NCBI RefSeq assembly: GCF_014635885.1
Contig: NZ_BMDR01000002.1
Span: 1 to 64,000 of the forward strand
Direction: 5' to 3'
DNA from: Acinetobacter vivianii
Lineage (GTDB): Bacteria; Pseudomonadota; Gammaproteobacteria; Pseudomonadales; Moraxellaceae
Length of the DNA: 64,000 nt
Made by a program: the position numbers and the translations under genes. Below, piece after piece: positions 49,320-58,287 of the stretch (its first letter is position 1; each line of letters begins with the position of its first letter). Below the pieces are notes generated by a model, which was not told the origin of the DNA, ran no database searches, and saw only the letters and a program-made list of their open reading frames with translations.

Positions 49320-51606
49320 ATTTACTGCCATCTGGTTAGTTCTTTTAACCATTGTTGGACTTGCGCTTGCAGTCGCATGGTTGAAAAAGGATATTCATAT
49401 CCAGACCAATATTTTTGCTTTGTTGCCTGAAACACAGCAAAATCCTGAACTCGCGCAAACTCAGAAATATATAAGCGATCAACTGAATGAGAAAGTTTTT
49501 GTCGTTTTAGAGAGCTCAGATCAACAGGCCTTAGCGCAAGCGACTCAACTGTTCCAGCAGAAACTGCAACACAGTGATTTATGGCAGCCGCTTAAGCCAC
49601 AACTCGATTTAGAACAATTTTCCAAACAGTTATATCAGCATCGAGCAGGCTTACTGAGCCAGCAAGATCGGCAGTTTTTACAGCAACAGGATTATGAAGC
49701 ACTCACTGAGCAAAGCTTGATGCAACTCATGAGTGTCGGCATGCCGATTACTGCGACCTCATTGCAGCAGGATCCGTTGCTGTTATTTCCACGTTATATG
49801 TTAAATGTGGTAAATCAGGCGGGAAGTCATATTGAGCTGGAAGACGGATTCGCCACGATTCATGATGAGCATAAAATATCCCGTTTATTGGTATTGGAAT
49901 TAAAGAACAGTCCTTATAACATCGATTATCAGGAACAGGTCACAGGCTGGATTGAACAGCTAAAACCACAGCTTGCACAGCTCAAAGTAACGTCACATTG
50001 GACTGGAACCATTTTATTTTCTAATTTCGGCACGCAGTCTGCGAAACAGGAAATTTCAACCATTGGGTTAGGCTCGACGTTTGGATTAATTTTATTGGTC
50101 TGGTTCGGTTTCCGTTCATTTCGTCCACTCATCACTGAATTTATCGCTGTATCAACAGGCAGCTTGCTGGCATTTGCAGTCACTCATTTGGTGTTTGGAG
50201 AAATTCACCTGATGACGCTGGTGTTTGGGGCAAGTTTAATCGGGGTCTGTGTCGATTTTTCTTTCTATTTTATGGCGATGCAATCCCAGCACCGTCAGCT
50301 GGATGGCTTTAAAATTCTAACACCGTTGTTACCCAGCTTGTTTATGGGCTTAATGACAACGGTGGTGGCTTATATTTTTCTAAGTTTCACGCCATTTCCT
50401 GCCTTTAGACAAATTGCAGTCTTTTCGATTGTCGGTCTGGTTGCGGCTTGGATCACCAGTGTCTTGTTATTGCCACGCTTACCGCCTTTAAATGCACAGC
50501 CTGCAATTCGCCGTCTGGTCTGGATCGGGCAGGTGAGACAATGGTTCCAGCAACATCAGAAAGTTCGTTATGGCTTTATTTTAACTATTCTGGTGATCGG
50601 TGGTGTCAGTCTATTCGCTTTGCAAGCGAATGATGATATTCGTAATTTGCAAAGCATGGACAGCAAGCTGAAACAGGAAGATCAGTATATTCGTTCTCTA
50701 TTTGGGCAACAGCAAAGTAGCGATTATTTTGTGGTGCGGGCAAACTCGACTGCTGAGCTTGAACAACAGGAGTCAAAATTAGTTCAGCAACTGCAACACT
50801 TGCAGGCGCAAGGCCAGATTGAAACCTTTCAGGCTTTGGGACAATGGATTCCACCATTCGCTCAGCAACAGCAAAATGTGAAATTGCTTCAGCAAATTCC
50901 AGCAACGGCACTGAAAAACTATGCAGAAAGCATGGGTTTAAAGTTTGCAGATGTGCAGCAGTGGCAACAGCAATTGCAGCAGCAACCGTTATTAACACAA
51001 CAGGTTTTTCAGCAGCATCCATTGGCATTTTTACAGCCTAATCCCACTGAACGTCTGGTCATGGTCAGTGGGGTGAAACAGGTCGATATATTGCAGCAAC
51101 TGGAATCGTCCCATATTGATTTTCAGCAACCGGTCAGTACGCTTTCGCATGCTTTTGCACAGCATCGCCAGCAAGCCCAGCACTTACTGATTTATGCTTT
51201 GCTGAGCTTGGCTATCGGGTTGGGTATCATCTATGGCAAGCGTTCAATCCTGCCGCTGGTTCTACCGGTCAGTTTGGCGTTATTGACGACGTTTGCGATT
51301 CAGGCATGGTTAGGCGTGGAAATTAACCTGTTTAGTATCATGGGAACTTTCCTGATTATCGGGATTGGCGTGGATTATGCGATTTTCTATCGACATGGAC
51401 ATGATCATCCCCAGATCGTTGGCATGGCCCTGTTTTTGTGTATGATGTCGACCTTATTGGGCTTTGGTTTATTATCATTAAGTCATACCTATGCAATTCA
51501 TTGTTTCGGTTTAACTGTTTTATTGGGCGTCATCTTTTCATTTATTTATGCGACATTGCTTACACCAGCAGATCAAAAACATATTGTGAACTTACAAGAG
51601 CATTAG
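49294..51606 (+). CDS. MMPL/RND-type lipid exporter
   Basis: The 770-residue membrane protein has a first transmembrane segment at ~11-30. A ~200-residue periplasmic loop follows, then a block of five transmembrane segments (~250-400, 'IGLGSTFGLILLVWFGF', 'GASLIGVCVDFSFYFMAMQ'). A second loop and a second block (~630-765, 'SIMGTFLIIGIGVDYAIFYRHGHDHPQ') complete it. The duplicated GxxxDY/F membrane motif is typical of MMPL exporters that move lipids by proton force. It probably flips or extracts the aryl-polyene lipid for the LolA-like carrier. Start ATG 49294 overlaps the previous gene. Confidence 0.92.
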   Translation: MRFSNWQNKFTAIWLVLLTIVGLALAVAWLKKDIHIQTNIFALLPETQQNPELAQTQKYISDQLNEKVFVVLESSDQQALAQATQLFQQKLQHSDLWQPLKPQLDLEQFSKQLYQHRAGLLSQQDRQFLQQQDYEALTEQSLMQLMSVGMPITATSLQQDPLLLFPRYMLNVVNQAGSHIELEDGFATIHDEHKISRLLVLELKNSPYNIDYQEQVTGWIEQLKPQLAQLKVTSHWTGTILFSNFGTQSAKQEISTIGLGSTFGLILLVWFGFRSFRPLITEFIAVSTGSLLAFAVTHLVFGEIHLMTLVFGASLIGVCVDFSFYFMAMQSQHRQLDGFKILTPLLPSLFMGLMTTVVAYIFLSFTPFPAFRQIAVFSIVGLVAAWITSVLLLPRLPPLNAQPAIRRLVWIGQVRQWFQQHQKVRYGFILTILVIGGVSLFALQANDDIRNLQSMDSKLKQEDQYIRSLFGQQQSSDYFVVRANSTAELEQQESKLVQQLQHLQAQGQIETFQALGQWIPPFAQQQQNVKLLQQIPATALKNYAESMGLKFADVQQWQQQLQQQPLLTQQVFQQHPLAFLQPNPTERLVMVSGVKQVDILQQLESSHIDFQQPVSTLSHAFAQHRQQAQHLLIYALLSLAIGLGIIYGKRSILPLVLPVSLALLTTFAIQAWLGVEINLFSIMGTFLIIGIGVDYAIFYRHGHDHPQIVGMALFLCMMSTLLGFGLLSLSHTYAIHCFGLTVLLGVIFSFIYATLLTPADQKHIVNLQEH

Positions 51607-51630
51607 AAGATTTAAGTTTTAGGGGGTGAG

Positions 51631-52926
51631 ATGAGTACTTTACAACACACAGATGTGGTGATTATAGGCGCTGGGCCTTCGGGCAGTTCAGCCGCAGCTT
51701 TGCTTCGTCAAAAAGGCTATGCCGTGACGGTGATTGAGAAGCAATATTTTCCACGCTTTTCGATTGGTGAATCTTTATTGCCACAATGCATGGTGTTTCT
51801 GGAAGAAGCGGGGCTATTGGAAACGGTGCGTGCGCATGTTGAAGAGCATGCTTTCCAATTTAAAAATGGTGCTGCATTTCTATGTGGTAATAAACGCAGT
51901 CACTATGATTTCACTGAGAAGTTTAGTGAAGGTCCTGGTACAACGTGGCAAGTTCGCCGTGCTGATTTTGACCATTTACTGGCTCGGCAGGCACAGCACT
52001 ATGGTGCTGATATACGCTTTGGACATGAAGTGATTGCAGTTGATGTTGAGGCCGAACATCCAGTTTTGACAGTGATGGATGAAGCACAACAACACTATCA
52101 AATTCAGGCCAGATTTTTATTGGATGCCAGTGGATTCGGGCGCATCTTACCGAAGTTTCTAGAATTAGAAAGTCCGTCAAATTTTCCTGTTCGTCGCGCC
52201 TTATTTACCCATATTGAAGATGGTATTGGTGACCGTGCCGATTTCGATCGTGAGAAAATTCTGATTACGGTCCATGAAAAAGATCGCCGTGCATGGTACT
52301 GGCTGATTCCTTTTGCGGATGGTCGCGCATCATTTGGTGTGGTGGCAGAACAGGATTTCTTTGACCATTATCATGTGGAAGATGCGACACAAAATGAGCC
52401 AGAAGCATTATTGAAACGCATTCTGGCTGATGATCCCGCTTTATCTGCGGTATTACAGCAAGCAAAATTTGATACACCAGTGCGTACTTTGGTCGGTTAC
52501 TCCGCCAATGTAAAACATTTGGCAGGACGTAATTATGCTTTACTCGGCAATGCGGGAGAGTTTCTTGATCCGGTATTTTCTTCGGGCGTAACCATTGCAC
52601 TGAAATCTTCCAGTCTGGCGATTCCTTTGCTTGACCGTATGTTGCAAGGTGAAGCAGTGGACTGGATGCAGGAATATGAAATGCCTTTACGTAAAGGCAT
52701 TCAGGTGTTCCGTGCTTATGTGGAGTCGTGGTATGAAGGTGAATTTCAGGATGTGGTATTTGCAACGCATCAAAATGAAGGAATTCGCCGTATGATTTCC
52801 TCACTTTTGGCGGGGTATGCATGGGATGATCATAATCCAATTCATAAAAATGCCAAGCGCCGTTTAAGTACTCTGGCTGAGTATTGCCGTGATGGCGTGG
52901 CGCAAGAGAAAGCCTTTGAGGTTTAA
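51631..52926 (+). CDS. FAD-dependent oxidoreductase, phenolic-halogenase-like
   Basis: The 431-residue flavoprotein has the FAD motif G13-AGPSG-18, 'FSIGESLLPQ' (near 43), and F75-QFKNGAAF-83. This matches the FxxKxGAxF block of phenolic flavin-dependent halogenases, with K78 in the place of the catalytic lysine. W222-YWLIP-227 is the WxWxIP halogenase motif. A role in halogenating or otherwise oxidising the aryl head group is therefore plausible; xanthomonadins, related pigments, are brominated. Non-halogenating relatives also exist in aryl-polyene clusters, so the activity is open. Ribosome binding site AGGGGGTGAG. The next gene follows one base after the stop codon. Confidence 0.85.
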   Translation: MSTLQHTDVVIIGAGPSGSSAAALLRQKGYAVTVIEKQYFPRFSIGESLLPQCMVFLEEAGLLETVRAHVEEHAFQFKNGAAFLCGNKRSHYDFTEKFSEGPGTTWQVRRADFDHLLARQAQHYGADIRFGHEVIAVDVEAEHPVLTVMDEAQQHYQIQARFLLDASGFGRILPKFLELESPSNFPVRRALFTHIEDGIGDRADFDREKILITVHEKDRRAWYWLIPFADGRASFGVVAEQDFFDHYHVEDATQNEPEALLKRILADDPALSAVLQQAKFDTPVRTLVGYSANVKHLAGRNYALLGNAGEFLDPVFSSGVTIALKSSSLAIPLLDRMLQGEAVDWMQEYEMPLRKGIQVFRAYVESWYEGEFQDVVFATHQNEGIRRMISSLLAGYAWDDHNPIHKNAKRRLSTLAEYCRDGVAQEKAFEV

Positions 52927-52927
52927 T

Positions 52928-53482
52928 ATGCAACGGATTTGGGCCAGCCTATTGTGCTGTAGTGTATTAGTATTTACGGGCTGTCAGCTGACACCGCATG
53001 CGCAAGGGCTGCAAAGCAGCCATTGGCCTGCGCAGCAATATCAACGACAAGATCAAGTTGAAGTGCAGTGGAAAGACAAGAGCTTTAGTTTTTTGCTATA
53101 TCAGCAGCAGCAGGGACAACAGCTTAGTCTGGTGGGTCTTGGACTGACAGGACAAGCCTTGTTTCAGTTGCAGTTTGATGGACAGCAGGTCAAGGTGCAG
53201 CAACGCATTGACCAGATGCGCTTACTTCCTTTTGAGTTTGTGGTTCGGGATATTTTATTTGCAACTTATCCTGAATTTGCAACTTTGGGACAGCAAGGCG
53301 TCACTGTTAACAATGGCGAGCATCAACAACAGGTGTTGATTCAGCAGAAAGTCATTTTGCAGATCCAGAAAAATGGCAGTTCAATTGAGTTGGATAATGT
53401 GCAAGTCCCTTATCGCATGACTTTAAGTCCGATTGAAAATACTTTAAATAGTGATCAACCTGAGCAAGGGATGCAGCCATGA
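52928..53482 (+). CDS. DUF3261 lipoprotein (LolB-like role inferred)
   Basis: The ~184-residue lipoprotein starts at the ATG at 52928: 'MQRIWASLLCCSVLVFTGC' with a lipobox Cys at residue 19. The mature part is Gln-rich with antiparallel strands ('QVEVQWKDKSFSFLLYQQQQGQQLSLVGLGLTGQALFQLQFDGQQVKVQQ'), like a half-open beta-barrel. DUF3261 proteins are standard in aryl-polyene clusters; by shape and company they may be the outer-membrane acceptor for the LolA-like carrier. It overlaps the next ketosynthase gene by four bases. Confidence 0.85.
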   Translation: MQRIWASLLCCSVLVFTGCQLTPHAQGLQSSHWPAQQYQRQDQVEVQWKDKSFSFLLYQQQQGQQLSLVGLGLTGQALFQLQFDGQQVKVQQRIDQMRLLPFEFVVRDILFATYPEFATLGQQGVTVNNGEHQQQVLIQQKVILQIQKNGSSIELDNVQVPYRMTLSPIENTLNSDQPEQGMQP

Positions 53483-54681
53483 GTCATTCTTTATCTCAGC
53501 AAGCACCGTTGCAAGCGGTTGGTATTCCCCTCAGTGTCGGACTATCCGCATTAGGTCAGGATATTCAGTACATTCGCGAACGTTTAACGACGCCTGACAA
53601 TACCCTGACACTGGAAACAGGATTTTTAGCTGATCGCCCAGTTTGGGTAGGGCGTTATGCAGATGCATTAATTGAAACCGTGCCAGAACCTTTAAAGATA
53701 TTTGATTCGCGGAATCTACGTTTTGCCTTGACGGCGCTGCAAAAAATTGAGGTTGAGCTCCAACAGCAGATTGCAGGGATTGATCCAAAACGTCTCAGTA
53801 TTGTGATGGGAACTTCAACCTCAGGCATTTCTGACAGTGAGAAATTACTCAAGCAGTATTTTAATGGCGATGAAACGCTTGAAATTTCACATCAGCCACA
53901 GGAAATGGGCTGTCTGGCAAAAGCACTGCAACATTATTTAGATTGGCAGGGCGCTGCTTATACCATTTCGACGGCTTGCTCATCGAGTGCCAAAGCATTT
54001 GCTGCGGGACAGCGTTTAATTCAGGCTGGATTGGCAGATGCGGTACTGGTGGGCGGTGTCGATAGCTTATGTCAATTGACTTTAAACGGGTTTAATAGTC
54101 TGGAAAGCTTATCTACTGATATTTGCCAACCCTGCGGTGTCAATCGTGATGGAATTAATATTGGTGAAGCTGCTGCATTATTTTTACTAACCAAGGCATC
54201 TGCACCTATCATGCTCTATGGTGTGGGTGAGTCGATGGATGCATGGCATATTTCTGCACCTCATCCTGAAGGTTTAGGGGCTGCGACAGCGATGCAGCGC
54301 GCTTTAGAAAGTGCCGCGGTTACATCTGAACAGGTGGGATATATCAATTTGCATGGGACTGCCACACCGCAAAATGATGCAATGGAAATCAAGGCAGTTC
54401 GGCAAATCTTCTATGCTCAGCATGTGGCATTAAGCAGTACCAAGCATAAGACAGGACATTGTTTGGGTGCTGCGGGGGCCATAGAAGCTTTTATTTGTAC
54501 CCAGTTATTAAAAGATCAGAACTGGTTGCCCTTACATCAACACACAGAAATTGATCCTGATCTGGCGGATCAGCACTATGTTACTGATTCTCAGCAGACT
54601 GGGAATATTAAGTATGTGTTGAGTAACTCTTTTGCTTTTGGGGGCAGTAATATCAGCTTATTATTTGGTGTGGGAACATAA
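53479..54681 (+). CDS. Beta-ketoacyl-ACP synthase (aryl polyene, first KS)
   Basis: The 400-residue ketosynthase has a complete Cys-His-His triad: 'YTISTACSSSAKAF' (Cys near residue 166), 'NLHGTATPQND' (His near 292) and 'TKHKTGHCLGAAGAIEAFI' (His near 327). By position before the dehydratase, ketoreductase and second ketosynthase it corresponds to ApeO, the extender ketosynthase that pairs with the chain-length factor. It overlaps the DUF3261 gene and abuts the dehydratase gene. Confidence 0.92.
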   Translation: MSHSLSQQAPLQAVGIPLSVGLSALGQDIQYIRERLTTPDNTLTLETGFLADRPVWVGRYADALIETVPEPLKIFDSRNLRFALTALQKIEVELQQQIAGIDPKRLSIVMGTSTSGISDSEKLLKQYFNGDETLEISHQPQEMGCLAKALQHYLDWQGAAYTISTACSSSAKAFAAGQRLIQAGLADAVLVGGVDSLCQLTLNGFNSLESLSTDICQPCGVNRDGINIGEAAALFLLTKASAPIMLYGVGESMDAWHISAPHPEGLGAATAMQRALESAAVTSEQVGYINLHGTATPQNDAMEIKAVRQIFYAQHVALSSTKHKTGHCLGAAGAIEAFICTQLLKDQNWLPLHQHTEIDPDLADQHYVTDSQQTGNIKYVLSNSFAFGGSNISLLFGVGT

Positions 54682-55119
54682 ATGAAACTGGATGCAATTC
54701 AATATATTCCGCACGAACAGCCCATGGTCTTTATTGATCATCTGGTTGAGGTCAATGAAGGTTATGCGATTGCTGAACTGACCATTCGACCTGAGTTAAT
54801 GTTCTGTGAAGCAGCAGGTTTGCCAACATGGACAAGCATTGAAATTATGGCACAGACCATTAGTGCTTATTCTGGCTGGATGGGACAGCAATTACAGCAA
54901 GCGCCCAAGGTCGGCTTCCTATTGGGAACACGAAAACTTCAATTACCTTTTGCCTATTTTTCACTTGGGCAGACACTAAAAATTCGGGTTGAACAGCAAT
55001 ATCTGCATGAAGGCTTAGGGCAGTTTTCTTGTGAAATTCACTGCAATGCGCAGGTGATTAGTGCCATGTTAAGTGTTTATGAGCCGACAGATCCATCGAC
55101 ACAGACTTTATCGTTTTAG
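54682..55119 (+). CDS. Hotdog 3-hydroxyacyl-ACP dehydratase (ApeP-like)
   Basis: The 145-residue hotdog protein has 'IPHEQPMVFIDHLVEVNEGYAIAELTI' and 'WTSIEIMAQTISAYSGWMGQQLQ', where His/Glu residues replace the classic FabZ catalytic pair. It starts at the base after the ketosynthase stop. In aryl-polyene systems it forms a heterodimer with the other dehydratase (here the C-terminal domain of the ligase fusion) to create the conjugated double bonds. Confidence 0.88.
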   Translation: MKLDAIQYIPHEQPMVFIDHLVEVNEGYAIAELTIRPELMFCEAAGLPTWTSIEIMAQTISAYSGWMGQQLQQAPKVGFLLGTRKLQLPFAYFSLGQTLKIRVEQQYLHEGLGQFSCEIHCNAQVISAMLSVYEPTDPSTQTLSF

Positions 55120-55127
55120 GAACAACA

Positions 55128-55853
55128 ATGAATAGAAGAATATTAGTGACAGGCTCAAGTCGTGGCATTGGTAAAGCAATTGCATTGCAACTGGCTCGAG
55201 CGGGTTTTGATGTCACCATTCATGCGCGTTCGCGTGAAGCAGAAGCCGTGCAAGTGGTCGAACAGATTCAAAGTCTTGGGCAAAACAGCCATTATTTATT
55301 ATTTGATGTGAATCAACGTGAACTGGTTAAAAGCCTATTAGAACAAGATGTTGAGCAGCATGGGGCTTTCTATGGTGTGGTGCTGAATGCGGGTCTTACT
55401 CATGACGGTGCATTTCCAGCTTTAACCGATCAGGACTGGGATGAAGTCATTTCGACCTCGTTAGATGGGTTTTATAATGTGCTTAAGCCTTTGATTATGC
55501 CGATGATCCATTTGCGTAAAGGTGGGCGTATTGTCACACTTTCTTCGGTATCTGGGATTATGGGCAATCGTGGACAAGTGAATTATAGTGCAGCAAAAGC
55601 AGGGCTGATCGGCGCGACTAAAGCATTGGCTCTGGAATTAGCCAAGCGCAAAATTACGGTGAATTGTGTTGCACCAGGCCTGATTGAAACCGAAATGGTC
55701 ACTGAAGAAGTTAAGGAACACGCCTTAAAAATGATTCCAATGCAACGCATGGGACAGGTCGATGAAGTTGCTGGTGTGGTGAAATTCTTATGTTCAGATG
55801 AGGCATCGTATATTACCCGTCAGGTGATTTCGGTCAATGGAGGACTGATCTGA
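55128..55853 (+). CDS. 3-ketoacyl-ACP reductase (FabG-like, ApeQ type)
   Basis: The 241-residue SDR has 'VTGSSRGIGKAIALQLARAGF' (near 6), 'GVVLNAGLTHDGAF' and an intact catalytic set: Ser in 'VTLSSVSGIMGN' and Tyr/Lys in 'VNYSAAKAGLIGATKALALELA' near 148. It reduces the 3-keto group in each extension round. It overlaps the start of the following ketosynthase by one base. Confidence 0.93.
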   Translation: MNRRILVTGSSRGIGKAIALQLARAGFDVTIHARSREAEAVQVVEQIQSLGQNSHYLLFDVNQRELVKSLLEQDVEQHGAFYGVVLNAGLTHDGAFPALTDQDWDEVISTSLDGFYNVLKPLIMPMIHLRKGGRIVTLSSVSGIMGNRGQVNYSAAKAGLIGATKALALELAKRKITVNCVAPGLIETEMVTEEVKEHALKMIPMQRMGQVDEVAGVVKFLCSDEASYITRQVISVNGGLI

Positions 55854-57076
55854 TGAAGCGTGTTGTGGTTACAGGCATGGCAGGTATTACCTCATTAGGT
55901 GAAACTGCGGATGAAATTTTTGCGCAATTCCATGCGGGTAAAAGTGGCATTTGCTATATGCCTGAGTGGGAGCAATATCCAGATTTAAGAACCAAGTTGG
56001 CGGGACCTGTTAGTAGCTTTCAGGTTGCCAAGCATTTTAACCGCAAGGTCACGCGTGGTATGGGGCGGGTTGCACTTATGTCCGTGATCAGTGCGGAAAA
56101 TGCGTTACAGGATGCAGGGCTTATTGATCACGAGATCCTGAAAAGTGGTGATGCTGGGGTGGCTTTCGGTTCTTCGGCAGGTAGCGTCGATGCCGTTCGC
56201 GAGTTTGGTAATATGTTGATTGATCAGGATATGAGTAAGATCAATGCCACCACTTATATCCGGATGATGTCCCATACCAGCGCCGTGAATATGACGGTCT
56301 ACTTCGGTTTAAAAGGATTAACTTTACCGACTTCAAGCGCATGTACCTCAGGTTCAATGGCCATTGGTCAGGCTTATGAAGCGATTAAATATGGCAAACA
56401 GACTGTCATGATTGCAGGCGGCGCAGAGGAACTGAGTGCCGCAGGAGCAGCAGTTTTTGATGTGCTATTGGCCACCAGTGGAATGAATGATCATCCTGAA
56501 AAATCACCCCGTCCATTTGATACACAACGTGATGGCTTAGTGATTGGTGAAGGTGCGGGTAGCCTGATTCTTGAAGAATATGAACATGCCAAGCAGCGTG
56601 GCGCCACGATCTATGCTGAAATTATTGGCTATGCAAGCAATACCGATGGACAACATGTCACCAGACCTGATACTGAAAGAATGGGACAATGCATGCAAAT
56701 GGCGCTTAAAGATGCCAAGCTGAATGCCAGCCAGATTGATTATGTCAATGCACATGGAACTTCTACCGATCAGGGCGATATTGCAGAAAGTCAGGCCACT
56801 GCACGAATATTAGGACGTAAACCGATTAGTTCCTTAAAAAGCTATTTTGGACATACTTTAGGTGCTTGCGGTGCAATCGAGGCATGGTTAGGAATTGAAA
56901 TGATGCAGCGCGGACAATTGATTCCCACCCTGAATCTGGATGAAATCGATCCACAATGTGGTGATCTGGATTATATTACTCAACAGGTAAGAACGAGTGA
57001 TATCAATATAATGATGAGCAATAACTTTGCTTTTGGCGGTATTAATACGTCACTGATTTTTAAACGTGTAACATAA
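55853..57076 (+). CDS. Beta-ketoacyl-ACP synthase (aryl polyene, second KS, ApeR-like)
   Basis: The 407-residue ketosynthase has Cys in 'LPTSSACTSGSMAIGQAYEAIKYG' (near 163), His in 'VNAHGTSTDQGD' (near 299) and His in 'KSYFGHTLGACGAIEAWLG' (near 332). It starts 'KRVVVTGMAGITSLGETADE', closely FabF-like. It may make the first condensation with the aryl starter. It is the fourth of the KS-DH-KR-KS block, the order seen in other aryl-polyene clusters. Confidence 0.93.
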   Translation: MKRVVVTGMAGITSLGETADEIFAQFHAGKSGICYMPEWEQYPDLRTKLAGPVSSFQVAKHFNRKVTRGMGRVALMSVISAENALQDAGLIDHEILKSGDAGVAFGSSAGSVDAVREFGNMLIDQDMSKINATTYIRMMSHTSAVNMTVYFGLKGLTLPTSSACTSGSMAIGQAYEAIKYGKQTVMIAGGAEELSAAGAAVFDVLLATSGMNDHPEKSPRPFDTQRDGLVIGEGAGSLILEEYEHAKQRGATIYAEIIGYASNTDGQHVTRPDTERMGQCMQMALKDAKLNASQIDYVNAHGTSTDQGDIAESQATARILGRKPISSLKSYFGHTLGACGAIEAWLGIEMMQRGQLIPTLNLDEIDPQCGDLDYITQQVRTSDINIMMSNNFAFGGINTSLIFKRVT

Positions 57077-57090
57077 CGAGGGGCATAATA

Positions 57091-57525
57091 ATGTCAATGA
57101 AACAATTATTTCTAGCAACAATTTTAAGCACAGGTTTTGCTGCATCTGTTCAAGCTGCCGATACTGTACATAATTTTGATTTTAAAGCTGCTGTAGATCG
57201 TGCGGTTGCTGATGGTACTTTAGATGGGAGCGTAAAGTTCTATCTGAAAGGAAATAAAGCAGGTGGCAAGGTGTTAGAACAAGATATCGTGACCAATCAG
57301 AAGACCAATGGCTTTGGTAAGTCTGCTGAAAAGTCATGTGACTGGGTGCTTCGTTCTGCATTGATACAGTTAGACAAAGCTGCGAAAGCACGTGGCGCCA
57401 ATGCTGTGACGAATATTGTGAGCTATTTTAAAAAGAATGAAGCACAAAGCTCAACCACCTATCAATGCTATAAAGGCATGGCGGTAGCGAGTGTTGCGCT
57501 CAAAGGCGATCTTGTTAAATTTTAA
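57091..57525 (+). CDS. Exported YbjQ-like protein of the aryl-polyene cluster
   Basis: The 144-residue protein has a signal peptide (cleavage after VQAA, near residue 23) and a mature domain with 'KSCDWVLRSALIQLDKAAKARGANAVTNIVSYFKKNEAQ' and 'TTYQCYKGMAVASVALKGDLVKF'. The RGANAV-xx-I and GMAVASVALKG pattern recalls YbjQ/UPF0145-type domains, and the two cysteines may form a disulfide. Homologs in other aryl-polyene clusters carry the name 'excinuclease ATPase subunit', which the sequence does not support: no Walker motif is present. A periplasmic role in pigment assembly is inference. Confidence 0.78.
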   Translation: MSMKQLFLATILSTGFAASVQAADTVHNFDFKAAVDRAVADGTLDGSVKFYLKGNKAGGKVLEQDIVTNQKTNGFGKSAEKSCDWVLRSALIQLDKAAKARGANAVTNIVSYFKKNEAQSSTTYQCYKGMAVASVALKGDLVKF

Positions 57526-57550
57526 GCATAGATAAGATCAGGTTAAGCCA

Positions 57551-58204
57551 ATGACGACACGTGAAATTGAAATCCATGTTCAGGCATTGGCTCAACTGCT
57601 TGAAAAGAATAAAACAGATTTTGCTGATTTAAGAAGCTTTAATCATTATAAAAAACAGCAGATTCAGGCCCGACGTAATCAGTTGCTTTCCCATCAACTG
57701 GATTGCTGCATAGATAAATTGATTTTTGCCAAACATGAGCATGGCAAACCTTTTTTAAGCTCTCATTCCTTACATTTTAATCATTCGCATAGTCAGCAAT
57801 ATTATGCGTTGGCAATGAGTGAGCGTGTTCAAGATATCGGTATTGATGTTGAGGAGCTAGATCGAAAAGTCCGTTACGATGCTTTGGCGCAGCATGCATT
57901 TCATCCCGAGGAATACCATATTTGGCAACAGCAAGATCAGGATCTGGAATATTGGTTTAGAGTTTGGACCACCAAAGAAGCGATTTTAAAAGCCTCTGGT
58001 TTAGGGATTCGTCTGGATCTGAATAGCTTGAATACGCAGGTTCATCCCTCAAATCAGGGCGGCATGTGTTCACATCCATTGATTGGAACTTTTGCGTATC
58101 AGAACTTTATCCTGAACCAGAAAATCGTGGTGACTATCGCATGGCGGGCAGAGCAGTCTTGCCGAGGTTTTCAGTTTCCAAAAATTCAGATTGTTCAGCA
58201 TTAA
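57551..58204 (+). CDS. 4'-phosphopantetheinyl transferase (Sfp-type)
   Basis: The 217-residue protein has the two Sfp-family motifs: 'DIGIDVEELDRKVRYDALAQHAFHPEEY' (Mg2+-binding Asp/Glu, near residue 96) and 'FRVWTTKEAILKASGLGI' (WxxKEAxxK, near 138). It converts the apo-ACPs of the pathway to holo form. It is the last gene of the operon, 25 bases after the YbjQ-like gene, followed by a terminator shared with secF. Confidence 0.94.
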   Translation: MTTREIEIHVQALAQLLEKNKTDFADLRSFNHYKKQQIQARRNQLLSHQLDCCIDKLIFAKHEHGKPFLSSHSLHFNHSHSQQYYALAMSERVQDIGIDVEELDRKVRYDALAQHAFHPEEYHIWQQQDQDLEYWFRVWTTKEAILKASGLGIRLDLNSLNTQVHPSNQGGMCSHPLIGTFAYQNFILNQKIVVTIAWRAEQSCRGFQFPKIQIVQH

Positions 58205-58238
58205 GGCCGATAGGTATATCAGATTTTAACGCGATAAA

Positions 58239-58267
58239 AAATGCCAGCAATTGCTGGCATTTTATTT
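58239..58267. terminator. Bidirectional terminator between aryl-polyene operon and secF
   Basis: A perfect palindrome of 24 bases (58239-58262; arms of AAATGCCAGCAA and its complement) is flanked by A-rich sequence on the left and T-rich sequence on the right. Confidence 0.88.
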
Positions 58268-58287
58268 GAATCCAAGAGGAGAGGGAT

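Noticed and set aside
57091..57525. Excinuclease ABC ATPase subunit
   Set aside because: No nucleotide-binding motif, a signal peptide is present, and the length is far too short.
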